Positions 47,598-57,153 of a stretch of 64,000 nucleotides of DNA are shown here, in pieces. The translations under genes and the position numbers were made by a program. The DNA is from JABDQA01 sp963759125 (GTDB lineage Bacteria; Desulfobacterota; Desulfobulbia; Desulfobulbales; Desulfocapsaceae): the NCBI GenBank assembly GCA_963759125.1, contig CAVWXN010000001.1:248001-312000 (forward strand). Reading direction: 5' to 3'. A model generated the notes under the pieces. The model saw only the letters and a list, made by a program, of their open reading frames with translations, was not told where the DNA came from and ran no database searches. How positions within the stretch are numbered: position 1 is the first letter of the stretch; each line of letters starts with the position of its first letter.

Positions 47598-48916
47598 ATC
47601 TGCTTCCCGCCGCTCCTGATCCGGTCATGGATCAACGGGGCGAATTGAACCGGTTCCTCACCGATGGCTATCGATCCACTGACCTGATTGGCGGAACGAG
47701 TGAGATTTTCCTTACGGTTGACAAACAGCCGGGCAATCTCCTCGCCCTCTTCTATTCTGTCACCCAGTCTTACCCTCATTTCCAGCCCCACTGCCGGATC
47801 GATTATATCCTCTTTAGCGGCCCTGCCGGCTCCCAGAAGCTGGGCCGCGCCCCCGATTCCTGCAGTATCTATACGGTTGACATATCCCGATCTGGAGGCC
47901 CTGATAGTTACCGTTTCAGCCGCCCGCGGCAGGCGCCCGGGGTCGAAGCAGACCAGGGGATCCCCACCAAGCAGTTCGATCATCTGCTGGAGGCGCCGCA
48001 GCCCTTCTCCTGACTCAAGGGCCTCTTGCAGTTTGTTTTCTGCCTCGGAATCGTTTGCGGCCAGTCCGGCTGCAACCAGCATCTCTGCCGCCAGAGCCAG
48101 AGCGACGGTTTGTAGATCTCCGGCTCCATTGCCACGCAACACCCTTATTGCCTCTTCCACTTCGACTGCATTGCCCACCGCACGACCGAGCGGCTGGTTC
48201 ATATCGGTGATCAGCACCGATGTCGCCTTGCCAGCCCGTTCTCCAATCGACACCATCATTTCAGCCAGTTCGCGGGCCTCTTCAACACTTCGCATAAACG
48301 CCCCGTTGCCGGTTTTGACATCGAGCACGATGGCGTCTGCTCCCGAGGCAAGTTTCTTGCTCATAATCGAACTGCTGATCAGTGAGACGTTGTCCACCGT
48401 CCCGGTGACATCACGCAGGGCATAGAGTCGCTTGTCGGCCGGAACCAGATTTGGTGACTGGCTGATGATGGCCAACCCGCAGGTTGAGACGACGCGAACA
48501 AAGTCATCCATGCCAAGAGCAAGTTTAAGGCCGGGAATCGACTCGAGTTTGTCGACCGTGCCCCCGGTGTGGCCCAATCCCCGGCCCGATATCTTGGCGA
48601 CCCGACCGCCGCAGGCCGCCACCAGCGGAGCGGTTATCAGGCTGGTCGTGTCAGCCACGCCCCCGGTGGAGTGTTTGTCAACTTTGACACCCTCGATCGC
48701 GCTAAGATCGACGATTTCTCCTGAATTTCTTATTGCCCTGGTGAGATCGGCCGTTTCCCGCTCATCCATCCGCGCGAACCAAATGGCCATGAGCAGGGCC
48801 GAGGCCTGATAGTCCGGAATATTACCGGACGTGTACCCGCTCACGAAAAAATCGATCTGCTCCGTAGTGAGGCTCTGACCGTTTCGCTTTTTCAGGATTA
48901 TTTCCTGCATCAGCAT
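47585..48916 (-). CDS. deoA: Thymidine / pyrimidine-nucleoside phosphorylase
   Basis: 443 residues. Family signature GRVAKISGRGLGHTGGTVDK and VKVDKHSTGGVADTTSL (phosphate site), VLDVKTGNGAFMRSVEEA. The all-alpha domain is N-terminal. Splits thymidine, deoxyuridine or uridine; subtype (DeoA or Pdp) uncertain. First gene of deoA-deoB. Confidence 0.9.
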   Translation of the reverse strand: MLMQEIILKKRNGQSLTTEQIDFFVSGYTSGNIPDYQASALLMAIWFARMDERETADLTRAIRNSGEIVDLSAIEGVKVDKHSTGGVADTTSLITAPLVAACGGRVAKISGRGLGHTGGTVDKLESIPGLKLALGMDDFVRVVSTCGLAIISQSPNLVPADKRLYALRDVTGTVDNVSLISSSIMSKKLASGADAIVLDVKTGNGAFMRSVEEARELAEMMVSIGERAGKATSVLITDMNQPLGRAVGNAVEVEEAIRVLRGNGAGDLQTVALALAAEMLVAAGLAANDSEAENKLQEALESGEGLRRLQQMIELLGGDPLVCFDPGRLPRAAETVTIRASRSGYVNRIDTAGIGGAAQLLGAGRAAKEDIIDPAVGLEMRVRLGDRIEEGEEIARLFVNRKENLTRSANQVSGSIAIGEEPVQFAPLIHDRIRSGGKQICAA

Positions 48917-48975
48917 ACTTTCACCTGGTTAATTTGCTTTCCATCACCAGGATGGGAAATTTACAAATATTCGCC

Positions 48976-49110
48976 CCGAAACAAGTGATTTTTTCCTTAA
49001 TCGAGACGCGCCAAGAAATTTTCCACAGGCATGGAGCTACCGTTCCAAGACTGAGATTATGGGCGCAGCGAAGAGTAAATCGACCAGCGCCGTTTGCGGA
49101 TTACCACTAG
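48976..49110 (+). repeat. Interspersed ~135-bp element, copy 2
   Basis: Starts CCGAAACAAGTGATTTT and ends ACCACTAG, matching copy 1 at 16067-16200 end to end with scattered differences. It lies in the 405-bp gap between deoA and tdk. Confidence 0.75.
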
Positions 49111-49227
49111 CTGCTTGCATAGGGGCCGACCCTCGTAGTACAGTTACTATACTTTATGCTGCAGTTAACTCCAGCACCATTTATCACCGATATCATCCGG
49201 GCCGACAGGATGGATTTTATCCTCAAC

Positions 49228-49315
49228 CAAGCCGCTCGAAGAATTTTTCCACAGGCATAGAGGTACTATTTCGAGGAAAAAATTATGAGCGCCTCGAAGT
49301 ATGAGGAGAACAGGA
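49228..49315 (+). repeat. Interspersed ~135-bp element, copy 3 (partial)
   Basis: GAATTTTTCCACAGGCATAG, a colinear match to copy 2 (AATTTTCCACAGGCATGGAG), followed by AAATTATGAGCGCCTCGAAG. It lacks the first third and runs up to the tdk ribosome site. Between copies 2 and 3 (49111-49227) I see nothing further. Confidence 0.6.
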
Positions 49316-49322
49316 GCGATCC

Positions 49323-49940
49323 ATGGCTAAACTCTACTTTCGTTTTGGGGCAATGAATTGCGGCAAAACCACCGCCCTCATCCAGGTCGACCACAACTAC
49401 CGGGAACGTGGCATGAACACTATACTCATCAAACCTGGCAGCGACCTCAAAGGAGACGACAAGATCCTTTCCAGGCTTGACGTGAGCCGCCCGGTAGATA
49501 TTCTGGCCGGTCCGAACGACAACCTTTACGGACTGATCAAAGAATACAACCTTCAACAAGGGCCATACCACTGCATTCTCGTCGATGAGGCTCAGTTCCT
49601 CAGCACCTGTCAAGCGGAGCAGCTCTTTGAGGTCGCCGTGCTGCAGGACATCCCGGTTATCTGCTATGGACTGCGCACCGATTTCCGGCTCGAGGGGTTT
49701 CCGGGCAGCGAGCGTTTGCTGCTTCTGGCCCACAGCCTGGAAGAACTAAAAACCATCTGCACCTGTGGACGCAAGGCCATAGCTAACGCCCGGAAAGTGG
49801 GCGGCAGTTTCGTTTTTGAAGGTGAGCAGCTGGCCATCGACGGACGGGACGAGGTGAGCTACCAAGCCCTCTGTGGGCAATGTTATTTTCGCTACAAGCA
49901 GGAGTCTGAACGAACCCAGTCTGCCACCCGGGGAGAATGA
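49323..49940 (+). CDS. tdk: Thymidine kinase
   Basis: 205 residues, type II TK. P-loop FGAMNCGKTTALIQVDHNYR, then LVDEAQFLSTCQAEQLFEV, VICYGLRTDF with the lasso region after it, and zinc Cys pairs in TICTCGRKA and LCGQCYFRYK. Phosphorylates thymidine from uptake. It is transcribed away from deoA, competing with it for the same substrate; the CAT-like gene follows after 3 bp. Confidence 0.9.
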   Translation: MAKLYFRFGAMNCGKTTALIQVDHNYRERGMNTILIKPGSDLKGDDKILSRLDVSRPVDILAGPNDNLYGLIKEYNLQQGPYHCILVDEAQFLSTCQAEQLFEVAVLQDIPVICYGLRTDFRLEGFPGSERLLLLAHSLEELKTICTCGRKAIANARKVGGSFVFEGEQLAIDGRDEVSYQALCGQCYFRYKQESERTQSATRGE

Positions 49941-49943
49941 AGT

Positions 49944-50600
49944 ATGCGGACCATCGATATCGATACCTGGCCAAGGCGGGAGCTCTATCGTTTCTACAGC
50001 GGATTTGATTATCCCCACTTCAATATCTGTGCCGAGATCGATATCACCAGACTGCACCGGCACTGCCGTCAGGGCGGCATCTCCCGTTTCCACGGAGTCT
50101 TATATGGGGTCTCGAGGGCTGCCAACGAAATCGAAGAATTTCGGCAGCGTATAAGAAAAGATGCGGTCATCCAGCACAACGTAGTTCACCCGTCCTACAC
50201 CGTGCTCACCGAAGAAAACACCTTCTGCTTCTGTGAAACCAAGTTTTGTGAAGATATCAAAATTTTTTCCGACCGGACCAATCGAGCCATCGCCCGGGCC
50301 AAGCTAAACCCGGGCCTGGTGGATGAGCCGGGCAGAGACGACTACCTGTTTATCTCGAGTCTGCCATGGGTGCATTTCACCTCGGTTTCCCACCCGATCC
50401 ACATGAGTCCAGCCGATTCCATTCCCCGCATCACCTGGGGCCGTTTCACCGAGGTGCACAAACGGGTCACCATGCCGCTCTCGGTTCAGGTACACCACGG
50501 TCTTGCCGACGGCTACCACGTAGGCAGGTTCTTCGAACTTTTTCAACAATGGGTCGAAAGCGTTGATCTAAACAGAACTGCCGAGCAGCACACCGACTGA
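49944..50600 (+). CDS. Chloramphenicol acetyltransferase-like protein
   Basis: 218 residues, CAT fold. Active-site histidine in SVQVHHGLADGYHVGRFFEL (consensus HHxxxDG), plus FSGFDYPHFNICAEIDITRL and SSLPWVHFTSVSHP. Overall length and motifs match type-A/CatA relatives. Chromosomal CAT-like proteins in environmental bacteria are often of unknown substrate, and resistance is not proved. Immediately after tdk, so co-transcribed. Confidence 0.82.
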   Translation: MRTIDIDTWPRRELYRFYSGFDYPHFNICAEIDITRLHRHCRQGGISRFHGVLYGVSRAANEIEEFRQRIRKDAVIQHNVVHPSYTVLTEENTFCFCETKFCEDIKIFSDRTNRAIARAKLNPGLVDEPGRDDYLFISSLPWVHFTSVSHPIHMSPADSIPRITWGRFTEVHKRVTMPLSVQVHHGLADGYHVGRFFELFQQWVESVDLNRTAEQHTD

Positions 50601-50650
50601 TCTGAGCCCGCTCTGTTTCTGCCGGCCGGCGAAGCACCAGAGGGAGACAA

Positions 50651-51721
50651 CTACATCAGCCGCCGCACCTTCGAACGCGAACCTGACCTGAGCATGACCA
50701 CAAGCGCACAGGCCAGCACACCGGCACCAAAGCCGAGGCCGATCATCATCAAGTCACGGCCAAGCCTGGAGGGTTCTTTGTCCGGCTCCGGTGCCATGGT
50801 CTGCTCAACAGGCGTCGGCGGCGTTGAGGACTGGGGTTGGGCTGGAGCAGCCCCTTCTTTCGTCACCTCCTGAACCTCCGGTCGCGGCGGCGTCTTGGCA
50901 AAGCCTATGGCAATCAACTCCGCTGTTTTGGCATCACGGACCTTTCGGTCCAGGCTGCCGAGCACCACGGCGATGATGCGTACTCCGTTGCGTTTGGCGG
51001 TGGCAATGATAGAAAAACCGGCGGCCTTGAAGTAGCCGGTTTTAAACCCGTCACAGCCATCCACCGAAGCCAGCAGTTTATTGTGAGTACGCATGATAAA
51101 TTCGCCGCCTCTAAATTCGCGCTCCCTGGTTCCAGTGTACTTAAAGACCTCTGGATTCTTCGCCAGTTCCCGAGCCAGCATGGCCAAATCGCGGGCGTTG
51201 GTGCGGTCCGGCTGCTGACCTTCCGAGGGCGGCAATCCATGAACGGAATAAAAGGTGGTGCTGTTCATACCCAACTCCTTGGCTTTCTCATTCATCATGG
51301 CCACGAATCCATCCTTGGAGCCGGCCACATGAATTGCCAGGGCCACCGCCGCATCGTTTGCCGATTGAATAATCAGGGCATAGAGCAGATCTTCCACGGA
51401 GAACTGTTCCTTGGGGTCGAGATAGACCTGGGATCCTCCCATCTGAGATGCCTCGCTGGTAACCCTGACCATTTCATCGAGCCGCAGGCTCCCCTGCTCG
51501 ATCCGGTCGAGGATGACATAGAGTACCATGAGCTTCAGGACCGAAGCCGGATAGGCAATGGCCTCACTGTTTTCATCGACCAGAATTTTGCCGCTGTCGG
51601 CATCGATCACCATGGCTGACAGGTAGGGATCGGCGGCGAGGGTCTCGATTTTGGCACGGGCTCCCAGAGCGGGCTGAGCGGCGAGCAAAACAAGAGCGAA
51701 GACAAAAAGTAAACGTTTCAT
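50651..51721 (-). CDS. D-alanyl-D-alanine carboxypeptidase (PBP5/6 type)
   Basis: About 356 residues. Signal peptide (MKRLLFVFALVLLAAQPALG). Penicillin-binding motifs: SxxK in YPASVLKLMVLY, SxN in IIQSANDAAVALA, KTG in DGFKTGYFKAAG. A proline-rich linker (about 285-325) leads to a C-terminal membrane helix (MIGLGFGAGVLACALVVMLR) instead of the usual amphipathic anchor. Trims peptidoglycan pentapeptides. ATG 51721 is chosen over TTG 51739, which overlaps the ribosome site. Confidence 0.88.
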   Translation of the reverse strand: MKRLLFVFALVLLAAQPALGARAKIETLAADPYLSAMVIDADSGKILVDENSEAIAYPASVLKLMVLYVILDRIEQGSLRLDEMVRVTSEASQMGGSQVYLDPKEQFSVEDLLYALIIQSANDAAVALAIHVAGSKDGFVAMMNEKAKELGMNSTTFYSVHGLPPSEGQQPDRTNARDLAMLARELAKNPEVFKYTGTREREFRGGEFIMRTHNKLLASVDGCDGFKTGYFKAAGFSIIATAKRNGVRIIAVVLGSLDRKVRDAKTAELIAIGFAKTPPRPEVQEVTKEGAAPAQPQSSTPPTPVEQTMAPEPDKEPSRLGRDLMMIGLGFGAGVLACALVVMLRSGSRSKVRRLM

Positions 51722-51816
51722 AACATTTCCCGGGATCAAAATTCCACTGAATGCTCGGTTAAATTACCTAGACAAAAAAAATTTAGCCACTGTATCCTTC
51801 AAGCCCCCTTCTACAA

Positions 51817-52686
51817 TCAGCAGGGAGTTACTTCAAACTCCTGGAGATTGAACTCACCGCCCCACTGCGGCAGCCTGGTCCTGGGTCCTTCAATCCTGAC
51901 CAGGGGCGGACGGCGGTCGGCCAGTCCGTTGATCTTCGTCCACAGGGTCGTATCCCCCCAGAACTGGGGCGGTGTTTCTGCCGCGGCAGTGTTACTAAAA
52001 ATTTCCCAAGGTTTTCGGCAGCCCCGGCGAACTGCCTCCAGAGCCATGGCTTCAAGCCGACCCAGGCCGGTATCCGGGTCCGGCTGCTCCTGAAGCCAGC
52101 GCCGCAGGGCCGCCGGAACCCATTTGACAGGTGCCTTCTTCTGCCTGGCGATAGTTTCCGCCAGCTTGAGATCCTGCCCTGCGAAGACCCGGTCGACTTC
52201 ACCGGCAAAGCGGAACTGGGAAGCACTTACCGTCCGTCTGGTATCATAGCAGGACAGGAGCTGGGCCGGATCAAGCTGGCCAAGACCAATGTACGGCTCG
52301 ATTCCCGGAAAGTGATCGATACACAACAGCATCACCTGGCGGGTGACGCCCTTGAAAGCGAGGCAGCTGAGAAGATGAACCAGCATTGACTGATCGAAGA
52401 GGCAGGCATCGAACCAGAGCACAACCGGTGTTTCCGTGGGCAATTTTGAGATCTGTTCATACTGCCTTTCAAAGGTGTACAGCACTTCCCGGCCTGTCAG
52501 GCCTCCTGCTGTTATCTCTTCGATGAACAGAGAGCGCCGCTGAAGCATATCACTATCGGGCCAACCGGGGGTCCGGGGACCATCATAGAGAAGATCGTGC
52601 CAGACCAGGATCTCACCTGGCAGACCGGCTTCTGCCAGGGCTTCACCGGAGCGGTCTCCGCTGGTTATGTGCAGCGGGACACTCAC
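51817..52686 (-). CDS. DUF1835 domain protein
   Basis: 289 residues, soluble. HITSGDRSGEALAEAGLPGE, ILVWHDLLYDGPRTPGW and VLWFDACLFDQSMLVHLLSC are DUF1835 hallmarks. The C-terminal part (RLEAMALEAVRRGCRKPWEI, GDTTLWTKINGLAD) is a predicted helical domain often paired with it. Function unknown. Confidence 0.75.
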   Translation of the reverse strand: MSVPLHITSGDRSGEALAEAGLPGEILVWHDLLYDGPRTPGWPDSDMLQRRSLFIEEITAGGLTGREVLYTFERQYEQISKLPTETPVVLWFDACLFDQSMLVHLLSCLAFKGVTRQVMLLCIDHFPGIEPYIGLGQLDPAQLLSCYDTRRTVSASQFRFAGEVDRVFAGQDLKLAETIARQKKAPVKWVPAALRRWLQEQPDPDTGLGRLEAMALEAVRRGCRKPWEIFSNTAAAETPPQFWGDTTLWTKINGLADRRPPLVRIEGPRTRLPQWGGEFNLQEFEVTPC

Positions 52687-52809
52687 CTGCTCAACCGTTC
52701 TTTTGGGCTACGTTCGCCCTTCATAAAGGAAAAAAAGCCATGGTGTCGATAACCCATGAGAGCGGAGACTGTTGCTTCTAATTTACCTCAGGGCCATAGA
52801 GCCAACACT

Positions 52810-53670
52810 TTATTCGGGAACCTGATAATCCCACTTTCTGAGAAACGATTTACGCAACTGATCTTTTTCAGCCGCCGAGGCACCCCAATTACCCTCATAG
52901 ACAGCTCCTTCCCATTCACCGTAGGTAGGGTTGGGCAGGACGATAAACTTGGTGCCCCACTGGTTTTTTATCTTATCTGTCTCGGCCAACCGTTGCTCGA
53001 CATCTTTTTTAGCGAAATCGCTGGTGAAGTCGTTGAGGTTGTCGCCCATCAGCAGGGCAATTTCATAATCCTTGGCGACGATATCCCGACGCGCCTGTTT
53101 ATCGCTGGAGTCGGTTCTGAGCAGCAGATGCTTCTCGTCCACGTTGGGAAAACCCAGCTCCATCAGGTTCTTTTTGGTTCCGTCGTAACCCACCATTTTC
53201 CGGTTGGTTACATAAAAAATTTCCACGCCCTTGGCAGCGGCATAATCCAGAAACTCTTTGGCACCCGGCATGGCCGTAGCCTCAGCGGCCTCCATCCAGG
53301 ATGCCCAGGTCTTGGACGAATAGCCGAAGTCCTGACCAATGAGCCAGGCCTCATAGGCAGAATTATCAATAACCGTCTCATCGGCGTCGACTATCACCGC
53401 AACCGGTTTGCTGCCCGTGTAGCCATTCAGAAAACTGTCCAGATTCATGGCGGCGACACTGAAGGCCTGGTAGCTCAATGCTCTAAATTCGGCAGAAGAC
53501 TGCATCCACAGAGTTGCCATGACCAACTGTTCATTGAGATCCTTGGTCGAGTACATCCCGGCGGCTTGTTCAGCACTATCCTTTTTCATGGTGGCACAGC
53601 CACCGATCAGAAGAACAAGCAGTAAAACCGGAATCATGATTTTCCAACGATCAGCACCCTGATTTTTCAT
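52810..53670 (-). CDS. Class C acid phosphatase, lipoprotein e(P4) family
   Basis: 286 residues. Lipoprotein signal with lipobox LLIGG-C (LLLVLLIGGCATMKK). HAD phosphatase motif 1 in AVIVDADETVIDNSAYEAWL (DxDET), motif 2 in EIFYVTNRKM, motif 4 in ALLMGDNLNDF. e(P4)-type enzymes dephosphorylate nucleotides or NMN at the outer membrane so nucleosides can be imported, which suits the nearby nucleoside cluster. GGAGA precedes the start. Confidence 0.88.
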   Translation of the reverse strand: MKNQGADRWKIMIPVLLLVLLIGGCATMKKDSAEQAAGMYSTKDLNEQLVMATLWMQSSAEFRALSYQAFSVAAMNLDSFLNGYTGSKPVAVIVDADETVIDNSAYEAWLIGQDFGYSSKTWASWMEAAEATAMPGAKEFLDYAAAKGVEIFYVTNRKMVGYDGTKKNLMELGFPNVDEKHLLLRTDSSDKQARRDIVAKDYEIALLMGDNLNDFTSDFAKKDVEQRLAETDKIKNQWGTKFIVLPNPTYGEWEGAVYEGNWGASAAEKDQLRKSFLRKWDYQVPE

Positions 53671-53961
53671 ACCAATCTCCTTGTCAGGAATTTATTGAAG
53701 GGCTTGAGCGGAGTAAAACCGCCGGTGATGGTTTGACGGTAACTTGCTCCCGAAATGATCTCAAACCTAATCATTTCCCCTTGATTCATCAAGCGCTTCT
53801 CAGCATTAAAAATTGTTGCCTCTGGGAGCAGCCGCCGAAGAATAATTATTGGCAAAAAATTCTATTGCCCGCTTGCATTTATTGCCCTGTTCATGAATAG
53901 TACTCCCAGGCCAAAACCCCGGTAGATCATCCCTTAGCCATTGCACCATGTAGGAAGTAAC

Positions 53962-54384
53962 ATGAAACAGGTACCCAAGCTCACCCTGGAAGATGCCAGG
54001 TTGATGATGTCAGCGGCCGAAAAAAAAGCCTTTGAGATCGGTGTGGACATGGATATCGCCATCGTCGATGACGGCGGCAACCTGTTGCTTTTTCAGCGAA
54101 TGGACAATGCCCGGGTGACCTCCATCTCTATCGCCATCGACAAGGCATTCACCGCCGGCGCCGCCAGAAAATCAACCAGGGACTACGGCAACGTCAGTGG
54201 TCCCGGACAACCAGCCTTTGGCATAAACTCCGCCATTCAGGGTCGATTCATGATCTTCGCCGGCGGCCTGCCGGTTTTCGTCGACGGCCACCCCGTAGGC
54301 GGCATCGGCTGCAGTTCCGGCAGCCCCGATCAGGATGAGGAGGTGGCCCAGGCAGGCATCGATGCGCTGCTCGATGCCCTTTAA
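53962..54384 (+). CDS. HbpS/GlcG-like (DUF336) protein
   Basis: 140 residues, a single DUF336 domain: MDIAIVDDGGNLLLFQRMDN, SISIAIDKAFTAGAARKST, FAGGLPVFVDGHPVGGIGCS. Members bind haem or corrinoids or accompany glycolate and diol enzymes; none of those partners is here. ATG 53962 is taken because AGGAAG precedes it; the frame extends seven codons back. Confidence 0.8.
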   Translation: MKQVPKLTLEDARLMMSAAEKKAFEIGVDMDIAIVDDGGNLLLFQRMDNARVTSISIAIDKAFTAGAARKSTRDYGNVSGPGQPAFGINSAIQGRFMIFAGGLPVFVDGHPVGGIGCSSGSPDQDEEVAQAGIDALLDAL

Positions 54385-54530
54385 CTTCATCTTGGTTGAC
54401 GGTCCAGTGAAATTCTCACTTTGATCGACCTAATTGAGATTGAAAAGAGCGGGCAAAAGAGGTACGTTCCGAAAGTTCAACCTGAATAAAGGATGCAGAA
54501 ATTTGGTTTTCGCACTTCCTGACAGATCAA

Positions 54531-54582
54531 CAAAAAACCCCGTTGACCGTATGGTGCAGGCATTCGGCGATGGGTTTTTTTG
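54531..54582 (+). terminator. Terminator-like hairpin upstream of nfnA
   Basis: Arms CAAAAAACCC and GGGTTTTTTTG around a 30-nt interior that can also pair in part. The T-run on the plus strand would end the upstream DUF336 transcript. Confidence 0.5.
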
Positions 54583-54612
54583 TTCTAAATTCTTCCAAGT
54601 TCGGAGGTAGAC

Positions 54613-55449
54613 ATGTTCAAAATTGTAAGACGTGAAGAGATGGCGGAAGGCACAGTAATTCTCAATGAGATAGAGGCACCGCTGATTGCCAACAAAGCAA
54701 AACCGGGGCAGTTCGTAATTCTTAAAGCTGGCGAGGATGGTGAACGCATCCCGCTGACCATGGCGGAAACCGACAAGGACAAAGGCACCATCACCATCAT
54801 CTATATGGTGGTCGGTAAATCCACCGCCCTGTTCCGTGATCTGCAGGTCGGAGACGCCTTTCAGGATGTCATCGGCCCACTCGGCAAGGCCACCCATCTC
54901 GAGAAACGGGGTAAAGTCATCTGTGTCGGCGGCGGCACCGGCGTAGCAGTACTCCACCCGATCACCAGGGCCATGAAAGACGTCGGCAACGATGTGACCT
55001 GCATCATCGGCGCCCGCACCAAGGACCTGCTGATTCTCGAGGAACAGATGAAAAACGCCTCCCACGATCTCCGGGTCTGCACCGATGACGGGTCCTATGG
55101 TCATCACGGATTTGTCACCGAGGTCATGAAAGAAGTACTTGAAAGCGGTGACGTCAAAGAAGTCGTCGCCATCGGCCCGGTGCCGATGATGAAGGCGGTG
55201 GCCAATATCACTAAGGAATACAATGTTCCGACAATGGTCAGCCTCAACCCCATTATGGTCGACGGCACCGGTATGTGCGGTGGATGCCGGGTTTCAGTCG
55301 GTGGCGAGACCAAATTCGCCTGCGTGGACGGTCCCGAATTTGACGGGCATAAAGTGGATTTCGACGAACTGATGCTCAGACTTAACGCTTATATGGAAGA
55401 TGAGAAACAATGTCACGAAGAGTACTGCACCATTCGTGATGCCAAATAG
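54613..55449 (+). CDS. nfnA: NfnA-type ferredoxin:NADP oxidoreductase small subunit
   Basis: 278 residues, FNR-like FAD and NAD(P) domains: KPGQFVILKAGEDGERIPLT, VGGGTGVAVLHPITRAMKD, VVAIGPVPMMKAV. The C-terminal 2Fe-2S site is GTGMCGGCRVSVGGETKFAC. With NfnB it bifurcates electrons between NADPH, NAD and ferredoxin. The adjacent gene, 51 bp downstream, is the large subunit. The same pair is sometimes called sulfide dehydrogenase SudAB. Confidence 0.9.
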   Translation: MFKIVRREEMAEGTVILNEIEAPLIANKAKPGQFVILKAGEDGERIPLTMAETDKDKGTITIIYMVVGKSTALFRDLQVGDAFQDVIGPLGKATHLEKRGKVICVGGGTGVAVLHPITRAMKDVGNDVTCIIGARTKDLLILEEQMKNASHDLRVCTDDGSYGHHGFVTEVMKEVLESGDVKEVVAIGPVPMMKAVANITKEYNVPTMVSLNPIMVDGTGMCGGCRVSVGGETKFACVDGPEFDGHKVDFDELMLRLNAYMEDEKQCHEEYCTIRDAK

Positions 55450-55500
55450 TGCGCTGCAGTTGAAGCTTATCGATTAACCCGCTGAAACAGGGAGGGAAAC

Positions 55501-56913
55501 ATGGCGGAACAATCTGCAAAACCGGTAAAGAACCCCAGAATAGCAATGCCCGAGCAGGACCCGCAGGTCCGGGCCCGAAACTTTCTTGAAGTACCTACGG
55601 GATATACCAACAAGATGGCTCAGGAAGAGGCAGCCAGATGTCTGCAGTGCAAGAAACCGGCCTGTGTCCAGGGCTGCCCGGTCGGCGTCGATATTCCCGG
55701 TTTTATCGACCTGATCACCAAAGGTGATATCACTGCGGCGATCCGCAACCTGTGGAGCAAAAATGCCCTGCCAGCCGTCTGCGGCCGGGTCTGTCCCCAG
55801 GAAATACAGTGTGAGGGCTTGTGCATTCTGGGTAAAAAGGGGGAACCGGTGGCCATCGGTAACCTGGAACGCTATTGTGCCGACTGGGAGCGCGAAAACG
55901 GCACTGGAGAACTGCCGCCCAAGGCGGAACCGACCGGCAAGAAAGTGGCCGTCGTCGGCTCCGGGCCCTCGGGCCTCACCGTGGCCGGTGATTGTATCAT
56001 CAAAGGCCATGACGTTACCATCTTTGAGGCCTTTCACAAGGCCGGCGGCGTGCTGGTCTACGGCATCCCTGAGTTCCGTCTGCCCAAAGCTATCGTGGCC
56101 CAGGAGATCAACTTTCTCGAGCGTCTGGGGTGCAAGCTGGAATGCAACGCCGTGGTCGGGCGTACCGTCTCTGTGGATGAACTTCTTGAACAGGGCTTTG
56201 ACGCTGTGTACATCGGGGTCGGTGCCGGTCTGCCGCGATTCATGAATATCCCAGGCGAAAATCTGGTCGGCATTCTCTCGGCCAACGAGTACCTGACCAG
56301 GGCCAATCTGATGAAGGCCTATAAATTCCCCGATGTCGACACGCCGATCCCCATTGGCAAAAACGTCGTCGTACTCGGGGCTGGAAACGTGGCCATGGAT
56401 GCGGCCAGAACGGCGATGCGTCTGGGCGCCGAAAGCGTCAGGATCGTCTACCGTCGATCGCGCGAGGAAATGCCTGCCCGGGCAGCAGAGATTCATCATG
56501 CCGAGGAAGAGGGCATCGAGATGTTTCTGCTGACCAACCCGACCAAATATCTGGGCAACGAAAAAGGCAGGTTGACCGGTATGGAATGTCTCAAAATGGA
56601 ACTCGGCGAACCGGATGAATCCGGTCGCAGACGCCCGGTAGCGATCGCAGGGTCCGAGTTTGAAATGGATTGTGACCTCTGCATCGTGGCGGTCGGATCC
56701 GGAGCAAACCCTCTGCTGACCAGTGAAACTCCTGATATGCAACTGAATAAGTGGGGCTATGTCCATACCGATGAAAAAACCGGAAAGACGACCAAGAAAG
56801 CCGTCTGGGCCGGGGGCGACATCGTCACTGGTGCGGCCACCGTCATATTGGCCATGGGCGCCGGCCGGGAAGCCGCCAATTCCATGCATGATTACCTGAC
56901 TCTGGGCTGGTAG
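55501..56913 (+). CDS. nfnB: NfnB-type NADPH oxidoreductase large subunit (GltD-like)
   Basis: 470 residues. N-terminal two-cluster Fe-S domain (CLQCKKPACVQGCPVGVDIP, AVCGRVCPQEIQCEGLCILG), FAD site KVAVVGSGPSGLTVAGD, second nucleotide site VVVLGAGNVAMDAARTAMRL, and WAGGDIVTGAATVILAMGAG. Resembles the small subunit of glutamate synthase, but the neighbour nfnA identifies the complex. It supplies reduced ferredoxin or NADPH, useful for CODH/ACS. A terminator follows. Confidence 0.9.
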   Translation: MAEQSAKPVKNPRIAMPEQDPQVRARNFLEVPTGYTNKMAQEEAARCLQCKKPACVQGCPVGVDIPGFIDLITKGDITAAIRNLWSKNALPAVCGRVCPQEIQCEGLCILGKKGEPVAIGNLERYCADWERENGTGELPPKAEPTGKKVAVVGSGPSGLTVAGDCIIKGHDVTIFEAFHKAGGVLVYGIPEFRLPKAIVAQEINFLERLGCKLECNAVVGRTVSVDELLEQGFDAVYIGVGAGLPRFMNIPGENLVGILSANEYLTRANLMKAYKFPDVDTPIPIGKNVVVLGAGNVAMDAARTAMRLGAESVRIVYRRSREEMPARAAEIHHAEEEGIEMFLLTNPTKYLGNEKGRLTGMECLKMELGEPDESGRRRPVAIAGSEFEMDCDLCIVAVGSGANPLLTSETPDMQLNKWGYVHTDEKTGKTTKKAVWAGGDIVTGAATVILAMGAGREAANSMHDYLTLGW

Positions 56914-56963
56914 AATTAGGCCGACCGAGTTACTGTCCGCTTAACTCCACGAGTGCTCTTTTT

Positions 56964-57001
56964 AGGGCCGGTTCTCTCTGTTCTGGGACCGGCCCTTTTT
57001 T
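56964..57001 (+). terminator. Rho-independent terminator after nfnAB
   Basis: Perfect 9-bp stem AGGGCCGGT / ACCGGCCCT, 15-nt loop, then six T. Confidence 0.9.
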
Positions 57002-57153
57002 ACGGTCAACCGTTCCACCTTTTTACCCTGTTATCGCCTGGCCGGCTGGTTATACAGGGAGCAGATGATTAGAGTGTCTGCAAATCTCCGGTTGTGTAAA
57101 TCGCCGGAATGCTCTTGTCCAGTCGTCTATTGCTGTCTGCCCGTGAATTTCCA

